Below the pieces are notes generated by a model. That model saw only the letters and a list, made by a program, of their open reading frames with translations. It had not been told where the DNA came from and did no database searches. From Orlajensenia sp037404875 (GTDB lineage: Bacteria; Actinomycetota; Actinomycetes; Actinomycetales; Microbacteriaceae), in NCBI RefSeq assembly GCF_037404875.1, contig NZ_JBBELO010000018.1, positions 1 through 64,000 on the forward strand: a stretch of 64,000 nucleotides of DNA, written 5' to 3'. This document shows positions 14,776 through 26,859 of this stretch, one piece after another. Made by a program: the position numbers and the translations under genes. Every line of letters begins with the position of its first letter. The stretch's first letter is position 1.

Positions 14776-15396
14776 GTGTACCTCATCGGTCTGACGGGCG
14801 GGATCGCCGCGGGCAAGTCCACCATCGCCCGCCGTCTCGTGGAGCACGGCGCCGTGCACATCGACGCGGACGAACTGGCGCGCCGGGTCGTCGAGCCGGG
14901 AACTCCCGGCCTCGCGCAGGTGAGGGAGGCCTTCGGCGATGCCGTCATCACGGCAGACGGACGGCTCGATCGGGCGGCGCTCGGCCAGCTCGTCTTCGGC
15001 GACCCCGAAGCTCTCGCCCGGCTGAACGCCATCGTGCACCCGCTGGTTCGCGAGCTCTCGACGGCGCGCATCCAGAAGGCGGCGGCCGCCGACCCGGATG
15101 CCGTGGTCGTCTACGACGTGCCCCTGCTCGTCGAGGCCGCCGTCGATCATCCCTTCGACCTCATCGTGGTCGCCCACGCCGAGAAGAAGACCCGGGTGCG
15201 CCGGCTGGTCGAGCTGCGCGGTCTGAGCGAGGAGCACGCCGAGGCGCGCGTGGGGGCCCAGGCCGGCGACACAGCGCGCCTGAACGTGGCCGACGTCGTC
15301 ATCGACACGAACGGCAGCATGGCCAACACGGTGGGCCAGACCGACGGGCTGTGGGCGCGCATCCGGCGGGAGCAGAGGGCGTCCGCTCAGGGCTGA
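14776..15396 (+). CDS. coaE: Dephospho-CoA kinase
   Basis: 206 aa, last enzyme of coenzyme A synthesis: phosphorylates the 3'-OH of dephospho-CoA. The P-loop GLTGGIAAGKST is at residues 5-16, the DADELARRVV substrate region at ~32, and V-V-Y-D-V-P-L-L-V-E is the usual lid-proximal motif. No C-terminal UPF0157/GrpB-like domain, which some actinobacterial CoaE proteins carry. GTG start set by the leaderless promoter. coaE followed by uvrB is a common actinobacterial order. Confidence 0.96.
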   Translation: MYLIGLTGGIAAGKSTIARRLVEHGAVHIDADELARRVVEPGTPGLAQVREAFGDAVITADGRLDRAALGQLVFGDPEALARLNAIVHPLVRELSTARIQKAAAADPDAVVVYDVPLLVEAAVDHPFDLIVVAHAEKKTRVRRLVELRGLSEEHAEARVGAQAGDTARLNVADVVIDTNGSMANTVGQTDGLWARIRREQRASAQG

Positions 15397-15423
15397 GCGC
15401 CAGCGGGCTCGCTCCGGCGGGAG

Positions 15424-15445
15424 TGTCGGCGGTGCTCCGTAGACT
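15424..15445 (+). promoter_or_regulatory. uvrB promoter, TGTCRG-N10-TAnnnT (PafBC-like), leaderless
   Basis: TGTCGG (15424-15429), 10 nt, TAGACT (15440-15445), then 6 nt to ATG 15452. The block resembles the uvrA promoter across the whole element, including TCCGTAGA. No LexA palindrome is visible here. Confidence 0.65.
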
Positions 15446-15451
15446 TGGAGA

Positions 15452-17515
15452 ATGGATGCCACACGCTCAGTACGACCCTTCCAGGTCGTCAGCGAATACA
15501 CGCCGAGCGGCGACCAGCCCACCGCCATCGCGGACCTGGCTGCGCGCATCAACGCCGGCGAGACCGATGTCGTGCTGCTCGGCGCGACGGGTACCGGCAA
15601 GTCGGCGACCACCGCCTGGCTGATCGAGCAGGTACAGCGCCCCACGCTCGTGCTCGCGCACAACAAGACGCTCGCGGCGCAGCTCGCGAACGAGTTCCGC
15701 GAGCTCATGCCCAACAACGCCGTCGAGTACTTCGTCTCGTACTACGACTACTACCAGCCCGAGGCCTACGTGCCGCAGACCGACACCTTCATCGAGAAGG
15801 ACTCCTCGGTCAACGCCGAGGTGGAGCGACTGCGCCACTCCACGACGAACTCGCTGCTCAGCCGGCGCGACGTCGTTGTCGTCTCGACCGTCTCCTGCAT
15901 CTACGGACTGGGAGCGCCGTCCGAATACCTCGATGCGATGATGCCGCTGCAGGTGGGCCAGCGCGTGGACCGGGACTGGCTCATCCGCAAGTTCGTCTCG
16001 ATGCAGTACCAGCGCAACGACATCGACTTCTCGCGGGGCAACTTCCGCGTGCGCGGCGACACCATCGAGATCATCCCGATGTACGAGGAGCTCGCCATCC
16101 GCATCGAGATGTTCGGCGACGAGATCGAGGCGCTCTACACGCTGCATCCGCTCACGGGTGAGATCGTGCGCAAGATGGACTCCGTCGCCGTCTTCCCCGG
16201 ATCGCACTACGTCGCGAGCACCGACGTGATGAAGCGCGCCATCGGCACCATCCAGTTCGAACTCGGCGAGCGGCTGCGCGAGCTCGAGCGAGAGGGCAAG
16301 CTGCTCGAGGCCCAGCGCCTGCGCATGCGCACCCAGTTCGACCTCGAGATGATGGAGCAGATCGGGTTCTGCTCGGGCATCGAGAACTACTCCCGGCACA
16401 TCGACGGCCGCGCGCCCGGGGAGGCGCCGCACTGCCTGCTCGACTTCTTCCCCGACGACTTCCTCGTGGTCATCGACGAGTCGCACGTGACCGTTCCGCA
16501 GATCGGTGCGATGTACGAGGGCGATGCCTCGCGCAAGCGCACGCTCGTGGAGCACGGCTTCCGGCTGCCGAGCGCCATGGACAACCGGCCGCTCAAGTGG
16601 GACGAATTCAAGAACCGCGTCGGCCAGACCGTCTACCTCTCCGCGACGCCCGGTCGCTATGAGATGGGCATCGCCGACGGCATCGTGGAGCAGATCATCC
16701 GGCCGACCGGGCTGGTCGACCCGCAGATCGTCGTCAAGCCGAGCAAGGGCCAGATCGACGACCTGCTCGAGGAGATCCGCCAGCGCGCCGAGCGCGATGA
16801 GCGCGTGCTCGTCACGACGCTCACCAAGAAGATGGCGGAGGAGCTCACCGACTTCCTGACCGAGGCCGGGGTGCGGGTGCGCTACCTGCACTCGGATGTG
16901 GACACGCTGCGCCGGGTCGAGCTGCTCACGGAGCTGCGCGCGGGCGTCTACGACGTGCTCGTCGGCATCAACCTGCTGCGCGAGGGCCTCGACCTGCCGG
17001 AGGTCTCGCTCGTGTCGATCCTCGACGCCGACAAGGAGGGGTTCCTGCGCTCCTCGACCTCGCTCATCCAGACGATCGGGCGCGCGGCCCGCAATGTCTC
17101 CGGACAGGTGCACATGTACGCCGACGTGCTCACCGACTCCATGAAGAACGCGATCGAGGAGACCGAGCGCCGGCGCGAGAAGCAGGTGGCGTACAACACC
17201 GCCAACGGCATCGACCCCCAGCCGCTGCGCAAGCGCATCGCCGACATCACCGACGTGCTGGCCCGGGAGGGCGCCGACACCGTGGCCCTGCTGGGTGGAC
17301 GCGAGGGGCGCACGAAGGCTCCGACGCCCAACCTGCGCAGGGAGGGCATCGCCGCGGCCGGAGCCAACCAGCTCGAGGAGCTCATCGCCGACCTGAACGC
17401 CCAGATGATGGAGGCGGCGGGGGAGCTGAAGTTCGAGCTCGCGGCGCGCCTGCGCGACGAGCTCGGCGACCTGAAGCGGGAGCTCCGGCAGATGGAGAAG
17501 GCCGGGCACGCCTGA
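15452..17515 (+). CDS. uvrB: Excinuclease ABC subunit UvrB
   Basis: 687 aa, the damage-verifying helicase-like subunit of nucleotide excision repair. Walker A GATGTGKSATT near residue 45, the beta-hairpin region after YFVSYYDYYQPEAYVP, Walker B DESH (VVIDESHVT) near 340, helicase motifs V/VI (GINLLREGLDLPEVSLV, QTIGRAARN) and a C-terminal UVR motif (IADLNAQMMEAAGELKFELA) that contacts UvrA/UvrC. Full length. Expressed from a damage-type promoter; peptidase E follows 20 nt downstream. Confidence 0.98.
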   Translation: MDATRSVRPFQVVSEYTPSGDQPTAIADLAARINAGETDVVLLGATGTGKSATTAWLIEQVQRPTLVLAHNKTLAAQLANEFRELMPNNAVEYFVSYYDYYQPEAYVPQTDTFIEKDSSVNAEVERLRHSTTNSLLSRRDVVVVSTVSCIYGLGAPSEYLDAMMPLQVGQRVDRDWLIRKFVSMQYQRNDIDFSRGNFRVRGDTIEIIPMYEELAIRIEMFGDEIEALYTLHPLTGEIVRKMDSVAVFPGSHYVASTDVMKRAIGTIQFELGERLRELEREGKLLEAQRLRMRTQFDLEMMEQIGFCSGIENYSRHIDGRAPGEAPHCLLDFFPDDFLVVIDESHVTVPQIGAMYEGDASRKRTLVEHGFRLPSAMDNRPLKWDEFKNRVGQTVYLSATPGRYEMGIADGIVEQIIRPTGLVDPQIVVKPSKGQIDDLLEEIRQRAERDERVLVTTLTKKMAEELTDFLTEAGVRVRYLHSDVDTLRRVELLTELRAGVYDVLVGINLLREGLDLPEVSLVSILDADKEGFLRSSTSLIQTIGRAARNVSGQVHMYADVLTDSMKNAIEETERRREKQVAYNTANGIDPQPLRKRIADITDVLAREGADTVALLGGREGRTKAPTPNLRREGIAAAGANQLEELIADLNAQMMEAAGELKFELAARLRDELGDLKRELRQMEKAGHA

Positions 17516-17534
17516 GGCGCCCGGTCCGGCCATC

Positions 17535-18209
17535 ATGAGACTGCTGCTCACCTCCGGCGGAGTCACGAACGCAAGCATCCGAGCGCGTCTCGTCGAGCTC
17601 CTGGGCAAGCCGATCGCCGAGTCGCGCGCGCTGTTCATCCCTACGGCGCAATGGGGCCAGCCGCTCTGCTCGCCGGGCACGGTATGGCGTTCGATCGCGG
17701 GGGAGGGCGGCGGTGAACGCGGCATGTTCGACCTCGGCTGGGCCTCCGTCGGGGTGCTCGAGCTCACGGCGTTGCCCGGCATCTCCCCGGACCGCTGGGT
17801 CCCGTGGGTGCGCGAGGCCGACGTGCTGCTCGTGGACGGCGGCGAGGCGACCTACCTCGCGCACTGGATGCGGCGGTCGGGGTTGGCGGAGCTGCTGCCA
17901 TCGCTTCAGCAGACGGTCTGGGTCGGCGTGAGCGCCGGGAGCATGGTGATGACGCCGCGCATCGGCCCGGCGTTCGTGGACTGGCCCGAGGGCGACGGCA
18001 GCGACGAGACGCTCGGCGTCGTGGATTTCTCCCTCTTCCCGCACCTGGACTATCCCGGCTGGAGTTCCCACACCCGCGAGAACGCCCGCCGCTGGGCCGA
18101 CGGCATCGACGGCCCCGCGTACGCGATCGACGACCAGAGCGCGATCAGCGTCGTCAACGGCGCCGTCGAGGTCGTCTCCGAGGGGCACTGGGAGCTCCTC
18201 AATCCCTAG
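17535..18209 (+). CDS. Peptidase E-like serine peptidase (S51 family)
   Basis: 224 aa. The S51 nucleophile elbow is VGVSAGSM near residue 135, preceded by LLVDGGEATYLAHWM, which corresponds to the G-G-G-N-T region of peptidase E. A histidine in LFPHLDYPGW fits the catalytic triad region. Family members cleave Asp-X dipeptides in the cytosol, but GGEAT replaces the usual GGNT, so specificity may differ. It is 20 nt after uvrB without its own promoter and is probably co-transcribed from the uvrB damage promoter. Confidence 0.8.
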   Translation: MRLLLTSGGVTNASIRARLVELLGKPIAESRALFIPTAQWGQPLCSPGTVWRSIAGEGGGERGMFDLGWASVGVLELTALPGISPDRWVPWVREADVLLVDGGEATYLAHWMRRSGLAELLPSLQQTVWVGVSAGSMVMTPRIGPAFVDWPEGDGSDETLGVVDFSLFPHLDYPGWSSHTRENARRWADGIDGPAYAIDDQSAISVVNGAVEVVSEGHWELLNP

Positions 18210-18253
18210 TGAGCGGCTCCGTTCGCTCAGGGCATCCCCTCGACGCACGAGAG

Positions 18254-18275
18254 TGTCAGAGGGGTTCCGTAGAAT
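18254..18275 (+). promoter_or_regulatory. uvrA promoter, TGTCRG-N10-TAnnnT (PafBC-like), leaderless
   Basis: TGTCAG (18254-18259), 10 nt ending in TTCCG, TAGAAT (18270-18275), then 6 nt to GTG 18282. Same arrangement as uvrB and polA. Confidence 0.65.
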
Positions 18276-18281
18276 TCTTGG

Positions 18282-21185
<2,904 letters not shown>

Positions 21186-21191
21186 TATTCT
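21186..21191 (+). promoter_or_regulatory. -10 box of leaderless promoter for uvrC
   Basis: TATTCT directly overlaps the end of uvrA (stop at 21183-21185), then CCGGCG and ATG 21198 (6 nt). No TGTCRG element is found 10 nt upstream, so uvrC differs from uvrA and uvrB. Confidence 0.5.
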
Positions 21192-21197
21192 CCGGCG

Positions 21198-23060
21198 ATG
21201 GCCACTGCACTGAGTTACCGGCCCCGGCCGGGAGAGATTCCCACCGACCCCGGCGTCTACCGCTTCCGCGACGCCTCGGCGCGCGTGCTGTACGTCGGCA
21301 AGGCGAAGAACCTGCGCGCCCGGCTCTCGAACTACTTCGCGCCGCTGCACACGTTGCACGAGCGCACCCGGCGCATGGTGACGACGGCGGCATCCGTGGA
21401 GTGGACCGTCGTCAGCAACGAGGTCGAGGCGCTCCAGCTCGAGTACACCTGGATCAAGGAGTTCGACCCGCCCTTCAACGTCATGTTCAAGGACGACAAG
21501 TCCTACCCGTACATGGCGGTGACGCTCGGGGAAGAGGCGCCGCGCGTGCTCGTGACGCGCAACACCAAGATCCGCGGCGCCCGCTACTTCGGGCCGTACC
21601 CCAAGAAGTGGGCCGTCGACGAGATGGTCGAGCTCATGCTCAAGGCCTTCCCGATCCGCACCTGCAAGGACTCCGACTACAACCGTGCGATCGCCTCGGG
21701 CAAGCCCTGCTTCGCCGGGCAGATCGGGCGCTGCTTCGGCCCGTGCTCGGGCAAGGTCACGGTGGAGGAGCACCGGGTGGCCGTCGGCCGGTTCGTGAGC
21801 TTCATGCAGAATCAGGACCGGCGCCTCATCGGAGAGCTCACCCAGGAGATGAGGGAGGCCTCGGCCGAGCTGAACTTCGAGCTCGCCGCTCGTCGCCGCG
21901 ACCAGATCCAGGCGCTCGAGGCCGTGCTCGCGAAGAGCGCCGTGGTGCTGCGCGACTCGGTCGACATCGACCTCTTCGGCGTGGTGCACGACGAGCTCGC
22001 CGTCTCGGTGCAGGAGTTCATCGTTCGCGGAGGCCGGGTGCGCGGTGTGCGCGGCTGGGTCGTCGACAAGGAGCTCGACATGTCGACGGGGGAGATCGTC
22101 GACCGGCTGCTCCAGACCGTCTACGGCGAGGGCGCCACGCCCGCGCGCGAGATCGTCGTGCCCGAGCTCCCCGACGACACGACGGCGCTGGAATCGTGGC
22201 TCGCCGGCCTCGGGGGCGCGAAGGTGCGGCTGCGGGCAGCCCAGCGCGGTGACAAGGCGGCGCTGCTCGAGACGGCCAACCAGAACGCCGCCCAGGCCCT
22301 CATGGTCTACAAGACCCGCCGCAGCGCCGACTTCACCGCCCGCTCGCAGGCCCTGGAAGACATCCAGGAGGCCCTCGAGATGCCCGACGCGCCGCTGAGG
22401 ATGGAGTGCTACGACGTCTCCCACCTCTCCGGCACCAACATCGTCGCCTCCATGGTGGTCTTCGAAGACGGCCTTCCCCGCAAGGACGAGTACCGCCGGT
22501 TCAACGTTCCTGAATCCACCGACGACACCGACTCCATCTACCGGGTGCTGACCCGGCGACTGGCGTACCTTGCCCAGCCCGAGGAGCCGCTCGACGAGGA
22601 GTCGGGTCGTCGTCGCAAGTTCAGCTACCGCCCCAACCTGCTCATCGTCGACGGCGGTGCCCCGCAGGTGGCGGCGGCCGCCCGGGCGCTGGCGGAATCC
22701 GGCGTGACGGGCATCACCCTCTGCGGAATCGCGAAGCGGCTCGAGGAGATCTGGCTGCCCGACTCGGAGTACCCCGTGATCCTGCCGCGCGGCAGCGAGG
22801 CTCTGTTCCTGTTCCAGCGCATCCGTGACGAGGCGCACCGCTTCGCAATCACGCACCAGCGCGCCCGACGCAAGCGGGACATCTCCTCCGTGCTCGCGGA
22901 GATCCCCGGCCTGGGGCCTGCCCGGGTGAAGGAACTGCTGCGGCATTTCGGATCGGTGTCGCGCCTGCGCCAGGCGTCGATCGAGGAGATCTGCGAGGTC
23001 AAGGGAATCGGGCAGAGCCTGGCGGCCACGATCGGATCCCGTTTGAGCAGCGAGGGCTGA
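21198..23060 (+). CDS. uvrC: Excinuclease ABC subunit UvrC
   Basis: 620 aa, the nuclease of nucleotide excision repair. N-terminal GIY-YIG domain (PGVYRFRDASARVLYVGKAKNLRARL, residues ~15-45), UVR motif around 205-240 (LTQEMREASAELNFELAARRRD), RNase H-like second nuclease domain (MECYDVSHLSGTNIVASMV near 400; LIVDGGAPQV near 480) and two C-terminal helix-hairpin-helix motifs (IPGLGPARVKELL; VKGIGQSLAATI). Full length. It heads the uvrC-rapZ-whiA segment. Confidence 0.98.
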   Translation: MATALSYRPRPGEIPTDPGVYRFRDASARVLYVGKAKNLRARLSNYFAPLHTLHERTRRMVTTAASVEWTVVSNEVEALQLEYTWIKEFDPPFNVMFKDDKSYPYMAVTLGEEAPRVLVTRNTKIRGARYFGPYPKKWAVDEMVELMLKAFPIRTCKDSDYNRAIASGKPCFAGQIGRCFGPCSGKVTVEEHRVAVGRFVSFMQNQDRRLIGELTQEMREASAELNFELAARRRDQIQALEAVLAKSAVVLRDSVDIDLFGVVHDELAVSVQEFIVRGGRVRGVRGWVVDKELDMSTGEIVDRLLQTVYGEGATPAREIVVPELPDDTTALESWLAGLGGAKVRLRAAQRGDKAALLETANQNAAQALMVYKTRRSADFTARSQALEDIQEALEMPDAPLRMECYDVSHLSGTNIVASMVVFEDGLPRKDEYRRFNVPESTDDTDSIYRVLTRRLAYLAQPEEPLDEESGRRRKFSYRPNLLIVDGGAPQVAAAARALAESGVTGITLCGIAKRLEEIWLPDSEYPVILPRGSEALFLFQRIRDEAHRFAITHQRARRKRDISSVLAEIPGLGPARVKELLRHFGSVSRLRQASIEEICEVKGIGQSLAATIGSRLSSEG

Positions 23061-23115
23061 TCGCGCTCGATAGGCTTGAACCCCCACCTCCCGACCGAAA
23101 AGGGCGAATCTGAGC

Positions 23116-23988
23116 ATGGCTGACGCCGAGCAGAAGGAAGTCCTGATCGTCACCGGCATGTCGGGTGCCGGGCGGTCCACCGTCGCCGACGCGCTCGAGG
23201 ACCTCGGCTGGTACGTCGTCGACAACCTTCCGCCGCAGATGCTGCGGCCGCTCGTAGAACTCGTCGAGCGGGCGTCGTCGGGGCTGCCCAAGATCGCGGC
23301 GGTCGTCGACATCCGCGGTCGCGACTTCTTCTCCCAGCTCACCGAGATGATCAGCGCCCTGCGCAGCGGGACCGAGCTGCGGGTCGTCTTCCTCGACGCC
23401 ACGGATGCGGCGCTCGTGCGCCGGTTCGAGTCGGTCCGCCGGCCGCACCCCCTGCAGGGTGAGGGCACCATCCTCGACGGCATCGCCGAGGAGAGGCAGC
23501 GCCTGGGGGCGATCCGCGAGGCGAGCGACATCGTGATCGACACCTCGGAACTGAACATCCACCAGCTCGCGAACGCCGTCACCGAGTTGTTCACCGAGGA
23601 GGGCTCTGCCGCCGTGCGGGTCACGGTGATCAGCTTCGGGTTCAAGTACGGGGTACCCGCCGACGCCGACAACGTCGCCGATGCGCGCTTCCTGCCCAAT
23701 CCGTTCTGGGTGCCGGAGTTGCGCGGGCTCACGGGATTGGACCCAGCCGTGCGAGAATTCGTACTCGACCAACCGGGCGCGCGCGACTTCGTCGAACGCT
23801 ACGCCGCGGCGCTCGAGCCGGTGATGGCCGGCTATCGCCGCGAGAACAAGCGGCACGTGACGATCGCCATCGGCTGCACGGGTGGAAAACACCGCTCCGT
23901 CTGCCTCGCCCGCGAATTGGCGCTGAAGCTCGAGAAATTCCCGGGCGTCGGCGTGAGCGTCAGGAACCGCGACCTCGGTCGCGAATAG
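23116..23988 (+). CDS. rapZ: RapZ-like nucleotide-binding protein (YvcJ family)
   Basis: 290 aa. N-terminal P-loop GMSGAGRST (residues 14-22) has Arg where Walker A normally has Lys; the same change is usual in actinobacterial homologues. The conserved DLGWYVVDNLPP and C-terminal GCTGGKHRSVCLAREL segments are diagnostic. In E. coli RapZ controls GlmS through a small RNA; in Gram-positives the role is unclear (nucleotide hydrolysis, links to competence and cell wall). A TAGGCT at 23071 would give a ~35-nt leader. whiA follows 34 nt after; the gene often found between them (yvcK) is missing. Confidence 0.92.
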   Translation: MADAEQKEVLIVTGMSGAGRSTVADALEDLGWYVVDNLPPQMLRPLVELVERASSGLPKIAAVVDIRGRDFFSQLTEMISALRSGTELRVVFLDATDAALVRRFESVRRPHPLQGEGTILDGIAEERQRLGAIREASDIVIDTSELNIHQLANAVTELFTEEGSAAVRVTVISFGFKYGVPADADNVADARFLPNPFWVPELRGLTGLDPAVREFVLDQPGARDFVERYAAALEPVMAGYRRENKRHVTIAIGCTGGKHRSVCLARELALKLEKFPGVGVSVRNRDLGRE

Positions 23989-24022
23989 CCGGCTACGCAG
24001 CCGCAGAGACACACGCAACAGA

Positions 24023-25015
24023 ATGGAACATCGATTGGCCCTGACAGCCGACGTCAAAGAGGAACTGGCACAACTGGAGGTCAGCAAGAACACGGTGCGG
24101 GCCGCTGAGCTCGCGACGGTTCTGCGCTTCTCGGGTGGCTTGCACGTGATCAGCGGACGCATCGCGGTGGAGTCCGAACTGGACTCCGCCACCATCGCCC
24201 GGCGCGTGCGCAAGGACCTCGCGGAGCTCTATGGAGTGCGCAGCGACGTCTCCGTCGTGGCCGCATCGGGCATCCGTCGCACGAGCCACTACCTCGTGCG
24301 CGTGCTCGACGGCGGCGAGACGCTCGCCCGGCAGACGGGTCTGCTGGATGCGCGCCGCCGGCCCATCCGCGGGCTTCCGAATCGCCTGACCACCGGATCG
24401 AAGGAGGAGGTCGCCGCCATCTGGCGCGGCGCGTTCCTCGCCCACGGCAGCCTGACCGATCCTGGCCGATCCGCCGCCCTGGAGATCACCTGCCCAGGCA
24501 ACGAGTCCGCGATGGCGCTCGTCGGCGCCGCCGGACGCCTGGGCATCGCGGCGAAGGCCCGCGAGGTGCGCGGCGTTCACCGCGTCGTCATCCGCGAGGG
24601 CGAGGCCATCAGCGCCATGCTCACCCACATGGGCGCCGAGCGCACCGTGCGCAACTGGGAGGAGCTGCGCCAGCGCCGCGAGGTGCGCGCGACGGCCAAC
24701 CGTCTCGTGAACTTCGACGACGCCAACCTGCGCCGGTCGGCGCAGGCCGCTGTGGCGGCCTGCTCCCGGGTGGAGCGGGCCCTGGAGATCCTCGGCGACG
24801 ACGTTCCCGAGCACCTGCGCTACGCGGGCGACCTGCGCCTGAGCTTCCGCGAGGCGAGCCTCGACGAGCTGGGCCACCACGCCGACCCGCCGATGACGAA
24901 GGATGCGGTGGCCGGCCGCATCCGTCGCCTGCTGGCCATGGCCGACAAGAAGGCGGCCGACCTCGGCATTCCGGACACCGAGGCGAACCTTCCCGCCGAT
25001 CTGGACGCATTGTAG
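24023..25015 (+). CDS. whiA: DNA-binding protein WhiA
   Basis: 330 aa from ATG 24023. N-terminal degenerate LAGLIDADG homing-endonuclease-like fold (~1-215; VRAAELATVLRFSGGLH, WRGAFLAHGSLTDPGRSAALEI) and a C-terminal helix-turn-helix (~235-325). In Streptomyces it partners WhiB to switch on sporulation division genes; in non-sporulators it is linked to chromosome segregation and division. Many homologues begin at the equivalent of TTG 24035 (M-A-L-T-A-D-V-K), four codons in; neither start has a good Shine-Dalgarno. Confidence 0.93.
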   Translation: MEHRLALTADVKEELAQLEVSKNTVRAAELATVLRFSGGLHVISGRIAVESELDSATIARRVRKDLAELYGVRSDVSVVAASGIRRTSHYLVRVLDGGETLARQTGLLDARRRPIRGLPNRLTTGSKEEVAAIWRGAFLAHGSLTDPGRSAALEITCPGNESAMALVGAAGRLGIAAKAREVRGVHRVVIREGEAISAMLTHMGAERTVRNWEELRQRREVRATANRLVNFDDANLRRSAQAAVAACSRVERALEILGDDVPEHLRYAGDLRLSFREASLDELGHHADPPMTKDAVAGRIRRLLAMADKKAADLGIPDTEANLPADLDAL

Positions 25016-25067
25016 GGCGGGCAGGGCCGCGGGGGAAGCATCCCGTAACCTGCGCGGTTGCCCTCAC

Positions 25068-25073
25068 TAGACT
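25068..25073 (+). promoter_or_regulatory. -10 box of the sodA promoter
   Basis: TAGACT predicts a start about 46 nt before sodA, leaving room for the strong GAAGGAGG Shine-Dalgarno seen there. No clear -35 is seen. Confidence 0.45.
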
Positions 25074-25126
25074 GAAAAAGTGTGGCCGGCGCAGACTGTG
25101 CCGGCTCCTGAAGGAGGAAAGCGCAT

Positions 25127-25753
25127 ATGCCTGAGTACACGTTGCCGGAACTGCCGTACGACTATTCGGCCCTCGAGCCGAGCATCAGCGGCACGATCAT
25201 GGAACTGCACCACTCCAAGCACCACCAGACCTACGTGACCGGCGCCAACACGGCGATCGCCCAGCTCGCCGAGGCGCGTGAGAGCGGCAACCTCGCGAAC
25301 GTCAACAAGCTCGAGAAGGACCTCGCCTTCAACCTCGGCGGCCACGTCAACCACTCGATCTTCTGGACCAACCTCTCGCCCGACGGCGGAGACAAGCCCA
25401 CCGGCGAACTCGCGGCCGCGATCGACGACAACTTCGGATCCTTCGACGCCTTCCAGGCGCACTTCACCGCGACGGCGCTCGGCGTGCAGGGCTCGGGCTG
25501 GGCGGTGCTGGCCTGGGACTCGATCGGCCAGCGTCCGATCATCGTGCAGTTCTTCGACCAGCAGTCCAACTTCCCGGCCGGCACCGTGCCGCTGCTCATG
25601 CTCGACGTCTGGGAGCACGCGTACTACCTCGACTACAAGAACGTGCGCGCCGACTACGTGAAGGCGTTCTGGAACATCGCGAACTGGGCGAACGTCGCCC
25701 AGCGCTTCGAGACCGCCCGCGAGAAGACCGACGGGCTGCTGCTACTGTCATAG
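25127..25753 (+). CDS. sodA: Superoxide dismutase (Mn/Fe)
   Basis: 208 aa, converts superoxide to oxygen and peroxide. Metal ligands are recognisable: His in LHHSKHHQTYV (~27), His in HVNHSIFW (~81), and Asp/His in LDVWEHAYYLDYKN (~165, 169). The GGHVNHSIFW and QGSGWAVL motifs match the Mn/Fe-SOD family; metal preference cannot be read reliably. No signal peptide, so cytosolic by sequence. GAAGGAGG lies 9 nt upstream of the ATG, predicting strong translation. Confidence 0.97.
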   Translation: MPEYTLPELPYDYSALEPSISGTIMELHHSKHHQTYVTGANTAIAQLAEARESGNLANVNKLEKDLAFNLGGHVNHSIFWTNLSPDGGDKPTGELAAAIDDNFGSFDAFQAHFTATALGVQGSGWAVLAWDSIGQRPIIVQFFDQQSNFPAGTVPLLMLDVWEHAYYLDYKNVRADYVKAFWNIANWANVAQRFETAREKTDGLLLLS

Positions 25754-25758
25754 CGGCG

Positions 25759-25775
25759 GGCCGCCTCGCGCGGCC
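25759..25775 (+). terminator. Hairpin after sodA
   Basis: GGCCGC / GCGGCC with loop CTCGC, just after the sodA stop. A second small stem, GGGAC / GTCCC, follows and leads into GTTCTTGTT. Together they likely terminate sodA before gap. Confidence 0.5.
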
Positions 25776-25846
25776 TGGGACACCGCCGTCCCGTTCTTGT
25801 TCACCCCATTAATGCGCGTCAGCGCCATCTGCAACAGGAGTCATTC

Positions 25847-26851
<1,005 letters not shown>

Positions 26852-26859
26852 GGATCGGC

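Noticed and set aside
15467..17782. A 771-codon minus-strand frame opposite uvrB
   Set aside because: Antisense shadow; uvrB on the plus strand is complete and conserved.
15397..18281. LexA SOS boxes upstream of uvrB, uvrA or uvrC
   Set aside because: Looked for CGAAC-N4-GTTCG in each intergenic region and found none. The shared element there is TGTCRG-N10-TAnnnT instead.
25084..25108. Repeated GCCGGC in the sodA leader as a regulatory hairpin
   Set aside because: A 6-bp self-complementary GC word recurring twice is weak evidence in this genome, and no alternative structure involves the Shine-Dalgarno.
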